DNA of 16,602 bases from Firmicutes bacterium CAG:449. Lineage in GTDB: Bacteria > Bacillota_I > Bacilli_A > RFN20 > CAG-449. The notes below the pieces were generated by a model. That model was not told the DNA's origin. It ran no database searches and saw nothing but the letters and a program-made list of their open reading frames with translations. This document shows, piece after piece, positions 14,938 to 16,602 of the stretch; within the stretch, counting starts at the first letter, position 1; every line of letters starts with the position of its first letter. Made by a program: the position numbers and the translations under genes. The DNA lies in assembly GCA_000432895.1 (NCBI GenBank), contig FR889400.1, positions 14,937 through 31,538 on the forward strand, in the 5' to 3' direction.

Positions 14938-15807
14938 TTAAATTAGCCCCCTTTTTATTACATAATATCTATTTCCATTTTCTTCTTTAAATGTATAGTC
15001 TTTAACTCCACTTAAGGCATTTTTAGATAATGAATAAGTAAATCCATCTTCATAATTTTCATTACCAATCATTAAATTAATTAATGTGGTAGATAATGAA
15101 GTATAGATTTCACTTGCAAAATCTAGTTGAGTGACATTTTTAATAGTATTTAAGAAGGAAGAAGTTTGTTCGTCAGTTAATTTGTTTATTTTTGTAGAAA
15201 CATAATTTATTTCATATGAAAATGGCTTTTCTAAATGTGTAATTGAACTAGTCATACTTAAATATAAATAATTTGGAATATAATTTTTTAATAAAGTAAA
15301 TGGGAAAGTATTATATTCTTCTTTAATTGATGAACAATCAAGTTTTACCATATAGGTAAAATAAGTACTTGTAGGAGTAATATTTGAGAATGTTACTTCT
15401 TTTACTTCAGGATTATATTTAGAGTATTCTTGTCCATTTTTTTCCATTTCTTTTTTGAAAATTTCATTAACAATCGCACCAATTTGTTTATCAGTTAAAT
15501 ATATATCTTCTTCTAACATACTTATTTTATCTGGATCAATCGTGTATGTTCCATCTCCATTTTTATTAATAACATTATTTAAAGAAGAAATATTTTTACT
15601 TGAATCAAGATCTTCGTTAGAAAATTTATTTTCTATATATTCATTTTCATTAATTTCTTCATTCATTATTTTTAATTGATTAAAAACATCAATAACGTTA
15701 ATTCCATAAGCACTATTTAAATAAATGCATCCACCTACTAAACCAATAATAACAATAATTAAAATTGTTAAAATAAACTTAATTAAAAATTTTAATAATT
15801 TAAACAT
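14938..15807 (-). CDS. Single-pass membrane-anchored protein, unknown function
   Basis: A 289-residue protein I do not recognise. A basic N terminus and one long hydrophobic helix (about residues 5-30) are followed by about 255 residues that should lie outside the membrane. These are rich in Asn, Ser, Thr and Glu. LVGGC at residues 23-27 is a weak lipobox match, so a lipoprotein is possible, though a plain anchor fits better. The ATG at 15807 is preceded by AAAGGA at 9 bases. A TTG at 15837 is also in frame but has no ribosome site. The start overlaps the PHP gene stop by 8 bases. Being just before a NatAB-like exporter, it could be an accessory or substrate-sensing protein for it, but that is inference from position alone. 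Confidence 0.75.
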   Translation of the reverse strand: MFKLLKFLIKFILTILIIVIIGLVGGCIYLNSAYGINVIDVFNQLKIMNEEINENEYIENKFSNEDLDSSKNISSLNNVINKNGDGTYTIDPDKISMLEEDIYLTDKQIGAIVNEIFKKEMEKNGQEYSKYNPEVKEVTFSNITPTSTYFTYMVKLDCSSIKEEYNTFPFTLLKNYIPNYLYLSMTSSITHLEKPFSYEINYVSTKINKLTDEQTSSFLNTIKNVTQLDFASEIYTSLSTTLINLMIGNENYEDGFTYSLSKNALSGVKDYTFKEENGNRYYVIKRGLI

Positions 15808-16489
15808 AATTTTTATTCCTTTCAAAAAAAATTTCAAATTTATTTTGCTTAATTAATTCTATGAATTCTTTTTCGCTTTTTATTTTTTGATTAAATTTAA
15901 CCCCAGCAAGTTTTTCTTGCTTACTTGCTAAATGGTTATCACTTCCAGCAAATTTAATTAATTGATAATTTTCTGCATAGATATTAGCCATTTTATTTTC
16001 TAAATCAGTTCGACAAGCATTAATTACTTCAACACCATCAACTTGTCGAGGAAATAAACGAATATGATCGATGTAATGAGCCTCTCTAAATGGATGAGCT
16101 TGAATAATTAAAGCGCCATTTTCTTTTAAAAAGATTAATTTTTCTTTCATTGGTTTATTTTCATATTCAGGATGATTTAAAAAGAAATTTTTATCTAAAC
16201 CATAAATTAAAAAATCAGTTCCTTTATAGGTAATTTCAATACCTAAAAAAACTTTAATTCCTATTTTTTGCGATAAAATTAAAGCTTCTTCGTAATCAGA
16301 AAAATAAAAATTAATTCTTTTTTGATATGTTTCTAATGGACTAATATTAATATTACCATCAATAAAATGATTAGTAATAAAAACTCCATCATATCCTAAT
16401 TCTTTATAAAATAATAAACTTTCTTCAACACTTGCTTTAGCACATTTACTAACAGGAAAAGTATGTAAATGAGTTTCATATTTAAACAT
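15800..16489 (-). CDS. PHP-domain phosphoesterase
   Basis: A metal-dependent phosphoesterase of the PHP superfamily, whose members include histidinol phosphatases, 3',5'-nucleotide phosphatases and polymerase-associated nucleases. The 229 residues are a stand-alone PHP domain with its metal ligands in order: THLHT (H7, H9), TNHF (H41), GIEIT (E85), QAHPF (H132) and GSDNH (D184, H186). DGVEVINACR before the last motif is also typical. The ATG at 16489 is preceded by AGGTG at a 6-base distance; an in-frame GTG at 16498 is part of that ribosome site and is rejected. It is the first gene seen in the minus-strand operon. No histidine genes are near, so the substrate is open. Confidence 0.88.
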   Translation of the reverse strand: MFKYETHLHTFPVSKCAKASVEESLLFYKELGYDGVFITNHFIDGNINISPLETYQKRINFYFSDYEEALILSQKIGIKVFLGIEITYKGTDFLIYGLDKNFFLNHPEYENKPMKEKLIFLKENGALIIQAHPFREAHYIDHIRLFPRQVDGVEVINACRTDLENKMANIYAENYQLIKFAGSDNHLASKQEKLAGVKFNQKIKSEKEFIELIKQNKFEIFFERNKNYV

Positions 16490-16602
16490 TATTATCACCT
16501 AAAATAATAATAGCATTTAATTTTTTAAATAGATATATTTTATTTTTTATAATTAAGTGTAATTAATTTTTTTGCTTACATTTTTATTTACAATTTTCTA
16601 GT
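16490..16602. other. Upstream region of the PHP operon to the window edge
   Basis: These 113 bases are almost pure A and T and hold no gene. The ribosome binding site of the PHP gene is at 16496-16500. Several AT-rich hexamers could act as -10 boxes on the minus strand, but none has a convincing -35 partner, so I do not name a promoter. Confidence 0.4.

Noticed and set aside
655..16489. Possible alternative genetic code with TGA as tryptophan, as in Mollicutes
   Set aside because: Tryptophans in the native genes read TGG and no gene needs an internal TGA. The lack of TGA stops fits plain AT bias.
1..16602. CRISPR arrays, prophage genes, plasmid origins, toxin-antitoxin pairs
   Set aside because: No regularly spaced repeats, phage structural genes or replication genes were seen. 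The zeta-like kinase has no antitoxin-like neighbour.

Overview
The window is about 16.6 kb of very AT-rich bacterial DNA. Native genes read at roughly 22-30% GC by eye, with purine-rich Shine-Dalgarno sites, TAA as the usual stop (TAG in two genes) and tryptophan encoded by TGG. This suggests a low-GC Bacillota or Mycoplasmatota-like host-associated bacterium (Erysipelotrichia or RF39-like) using the standard code. The lineage is inferred from composition and gene style only; there is no marker gene.

Left part (1-2526). A truncated RluC/RluD-type pseudouridine synthase on the minus strand diverges from a tRNA-Ser(GGA) that has its own promoter and terminator. A minus-strand pair follows: a MATE efflux transporter and a small two-helix membrane protein. 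The MATE leader carries a terminator-shaped hairpin just ahead of the ribosome binding site.

Mobile and decayed part (2784-5327). An IS3-family element, 2787-4460, is flanked by a 3-bp AAT repeat and has inserted into an already frameshifted zinc-type alcohol dehydrogenase gene. Both are richer in GC than their surroundings. The transposase is one continuous 533-codon frame instead of the usual orfA/orfB pair. At the orfA/orfB boundary it still has a run of seven A, a 6-nt spacer and a perfect 10-bp stem, which is the layout of a -1 frameshift signal. It also has a strong internal ribosome binding site ahead of Met161. This is the most interesting observation in the window.

Middle part (5520-10485, all minus strand). 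In transcript order: a four-helix membrane protein with a cytosolic-looking zinc knuckle, a 906-residue MacB/LolD-like fused ABC exporter, a P-loop kinase of AAA_33/zeta-toxin type, and a PduL-type phosphotransacylase. A terminator follows.

Right part. A plus-strand pair (10560-12956) encodes a membrane-anchored metallophosphoesterase-like protein and a membrane glycosyltransferase. It converges, with one base between stops, on a minus-strand operon running from 16489 to 12958. That operon encodes a PHP phosphoesterase, a single-pass membrane-anchored protein, and a NatAB-like ABC exporter made of an ATPase and a permease. Overlapping stops and starts (8 bp each) link the PHP gene to the anchored protein and the ATPase to the permease. 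The operon's intrinsic terminator lies inside the last codons of the convergent glycosyltransferase gene.
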